NCBI RefSeq assembly: GCF_900109995.1
Contig: NZ_FOCB01000002.1
Location: forward strand, 138,247-202,246
DNA length: 64,000 bases
From: Pseudomonas sp. ok272
GTDB taxonomy: Bacteria; Pseudomonadota; Gammaproteobacteria; Pseudomonadales; Pseudomonadaceae
Direction: 5' to 3'
Position 1 is the stretch's first letter, and every line of letters starts with the position of its first letter. The notes beneath the pieces were generated by a model that made no database searches, had not been told where the DNA came from, and saw only the letters and a list, made by a program, of their open reading frames with translations. Made by a program: the position numbers and the translations under genes. Shown here piece after piece: positions 62,316 through 64,000 of this stretch.

Positions 62316-62864
62316 ATGACCTGGAAAAATACCGAATCCCGCTATGGCAGCCTCAGCATCGCCCTGCACTGGCTGATGCTGGTAATGATTGCCGGCCTGT
62401 ATGCCTGCATCGAACTGAAGGGCAACTTTCCCAAGGGCAGCGACACCCGCGAGCTGCTCAAACAGTGGCACTTCATGCTCGGGCTCGGGGTTTTCGCGCT
62501 GGTCTGGCTGCGCCTGTTCGCCCGCTTGATCGCCCCGACGCCAAACATCAAACCGGCACCACAAGGCTGGCAGCAAGCCCTCGGCAAGCTCATGCACCTG
62601 GCGCTCTACGCCCTGATGATCGGTGCGCCGCTGGCCGGTTGGTTGGTACTCAGCGCGGCCGACAAGCCGATTCCGTTTTTTGGCCTGGAACTGCCCGCAC
62701 TGATCGGCAAGAACCCGCCGCTGGCCGGCGAGATCAAGGAATGGCACGAGCTGGCCGGCGTCGTCGGCTACTGGTTGATCGGCCTGCACGCCGCTGCCGC
62801 CCTGTTCCACCACTTCATCAGCCGCGACAACACCGTCGTGCGCATGCTCCCCGGTCGCGACTAA
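62316..62864 (+). CDS. Cytochrome b561 family protein
   Basis: 182 residues from the ATG at 62316 with AAGGAA upstream. Four membrane segments with heme-ligand His in SIALHWLMLVM, LKQWHFMLGLG, LMHLALYALM and GLHAAAALFHHF, the di-heme prokaryotic b561 layout. It moves electrons across or within the inner membrane, for example to quinone or from superoxide in CybB-like enzymes. The bound partner is not encoded nearby. Confidence 0.92.
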   Translation: MTWKNTESRYGSLSIALHWLMLVMIAGLYACIELKGNFPKGSDTRELLKQWHFMLGLGVFALVWLRLFARLIAPTPNIKPAPQGWQQALGKLMHLALYALMIGAPLAGWLVLSAADKPIPFFGLELPALIGKNPPLAGEIKEWHELAGVVGYWLIGLHAAAALFHHFISRDNTVVRMLPGRD

Positions 62865-62890
62865 GCCGCCTGCGGCCTAGCAGTGGATGT

Positions 62891-62960
62891 CTGTAGGAGC
62901 CCGCTTGCTGGCGAAAGCTCTGCAACAAAAGGCATCGCCAGCTTGCTGGCTCCTACAAAA
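62891..62960. repeat. REP-like inverted repeat after cytochrome b561
   Basis: TGTAGGAGCCCGCTTGCTGGCG and CGCCAGCTTGCTGGCTCCTAC, about 25 bases apart, form a diverged REP pair of the GTAGGAGC type. Confidence 0.7.
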
Positions 62961-62992
62961 GCCCGACGCCCAACGAATCGCAAAGGCGGCAC

Positions 62993-63250
62993 TCAAATTA
63001 CCACCTGGGTTCCCAGCTCTATCACCCGGTTCAACGGCAGGTTGAAGAAGCGCAGGTTGCTGTTGGCGTTCTTCAATAGACAGGCGAACAAGCCCTCGCG
63101 CCAGCGCGCCATGCCGATCCGCTTGGTCGAGATCACTGTCTCGCGGCTGAGGACGTAGGTGCAGCGCATCGGGCTGAAATCCAGCCCGTCCAGGTGACAC
63201 AGACCCAGCGCCGCCGGCACGTCCATAAAGCCGAAATGCAGTGCCTTTAA
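62993..63250 (-). pseudogene. kup: 3' fragment of kup (potassium uptake protein)
   Basis: An open stretch ending TGA at 62993 that reads [20 protein letters not shown] then [20 protein letters not shown] and [18 protein letters not shown], the C-terminal tail of Kup-type K+ transporters. Going upstream the frame meets TAG at 63260-63262 and homology stops, so over 85% of the gene is missing. The break adjoins the amidase region at 63407, suggesting a deletion or insertion junction at about 63250. Confidence 0.8.
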
Positions 63251-63406
63251 CTGCCGCGCCTAACGCGACCGTTCATCGTCCGGTTTAGCGTGGCAACTTG
63301 ACCAGTAGAGGAACAGGGTGAAAATGGGCGCAAGGTCACACTAGCTACGAGGTACCTGTCATGCTGTGCATGCGTAGCGTCCTGAGTTTCTCTGGGAGTA
63401 GTGAGA

Positions 63407-64000
63407 TCAGTAGCGATTGCCCGTGTAGCGGACATCCCAGTCCTCGGGAATTGTCCGCCCATTACCCACGGTGAATGCTGCTCCTCCATCAGACAGCCCC
63501 AATGTGTTTTGGGCCCACAAGCCTACGGTCTGCCAGATCAGCGAGCCCGGATCAGACTGTCGGTCCTTACTGGATTGCCGATGTGGATGAATGTGGGTCA
63601 CCATTCCGCCATTAGCCGCCACTGTGTTCGCGATCCACTGGACGGTCGCCTTAACAGCGTCAGCCTGTAAAGTGGGCAAATCCATAGGTTGCCTAGGAGT
63701 GGCCAGCCCCTTGGGTTGCCACAGCGTTTTGGGCTGCCCCTCGATACCTGCATACCATCCATCTATCTCGATGCCGACACTGGACCGGTTGAGTCCGTTC
63801 GCGTGGTTGCAAATTTCGGTCAGGTCATAGAGCTGAATGACCTTGCCAGCCCGAGTGATACAGAAGTGAATGGGGACGCTATGCCATCTAGCGGGTTTTT
63901 CACCAATGTTGCTTGCCGTCTGATGCAGGACCACCGCCGTAATCTTCGACCAGAGCCGGTACGGTGTGCTTACAGAGCGTCCCGCATGCGGGTGGTTGGC
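63407..64000 (-). CDS. N-acetylmuramoyl-L-alanine amidase (Amidase_2), cut by window end
   Basis: At least 197 residues; the frame is open through the right edge, so the start is outside. Amidase_2/PGRP fold: first zinc His in AVVLHQTAS, then SVGIEIDGWYAG, and the second His and following DPG in HPHRQSSKDRQSDPGSLIW, which also holds the catalytic Lys/Arg region. It cleaves the bond between MurNAc and the peptide stem. Endolysins of phage and type VI cell-wall effectors share this domain; the lack of nearby phage genes in the window leaves both open. Confidence 0.8.
   Translation of the reverse strand, partial: ANHPHAGRSVSTPYRLWSKITAVVLHQTASNIGEKPARWHSVPIHFCITRAGKVIQLYDLTEICNHANGLNRSSVGIEIDGWYAGIEGQPKTLWQPKGLATPRQPMDLPTLQADAVKATVQWIANTVAANGGMVTHIHPHRQSSKDRQSDPGSLIWQTVGLWAQNTLGLSDGGAAFTVGNGRTIPEDWDVRYTGNRY

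Overview
The window is a GC-rich chromosomal segment of a Pseudomonas, most likely of the P. fluorescens group. Evidence: a complete mexEF-oprN efflux operon, alpha-D-glucose phosphate-specific phosphoglucomutase, an OsmC-YcaO fusion protein, a DUF1652 protein, and many copies of the REP palindrome typical of that group (GGGAGCGGGCTTGCCCGCGAA type). There is no rRNA and no CRISPR array. One tRNA (Leu, anticodon TAA) is present.

Layout. 0-9.3 kb is ordinary core sequence: the 5' part of a UvrD-like helicase, a pirin, pgm, a MocR-type regulator behind an unrecognised 488-residue protein, and a quinone oxidoreductase divergent from a LysR regulator. 9.4-16.2 kb is an accessory island of lower GC. 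It holds a frameshifted HNH nuclease, two attC-like sites framing a cassette for a possible PD-(D/E)XK-type nuclease, a small orphan gene, two overlapping small mobile-element-type genes, and a 1257-residue protein with a nuclease-like N-terminus and a helical C-terminus that looks like a defence protein. 16.3-20.3 kb has a PAS-GGDEF diguanylate cyclase and a lipoprotein amidohydrolase divergent from a TetR regulator, with a perfect 16-bp palindrome between them.

20.4-28.9 kb is a coherent catabolic island. A GntR/FCD regulator, an SDR-kinase-class III aminotransferase operon and a four-gene PotABCD-like ABC transporter share the operator ATGATGCATCAT. The transporter promoter also carries a near-consensus sigma-54 element and an NtrC-like site, suggesting nitrogen-controlled uptake and kinase/phospho-lyase degradation of an amino-alcohol such as hydroxylysine or ethanolamine. 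29.2-35.2 kb is mexEF-oprN without mexT or mexS, but with a MexT-box-like element. 35.2-43.1 kb holds a bestrophin relic, a HEAT/TPR protein and a phosphorelay cluster: a hybrid kinase with three receivers, CheR, a receiver-kinase and two single receivers.

43.2-55.8 kb contains a glycosyltransferase, a PI-PLC-like protein, a molybdenum hydroxylase operon (Moco subunit, 2Fe-2S subunit, triheme cytochrome c, XdhC), an alpha/beta hydrolase and the OsmC-YcaO protein. 55.8-64 kb is patchy: a possible IS5 relic, a TTG-start secreted protein, tRNA-Leu, an integrase relic, a chemoreceptor, a second amidohydrolase, cytochrome b561, a kup 3' fragment and an amidase cut by the window end. Relics of several different genes show repeated insertion and deletion.
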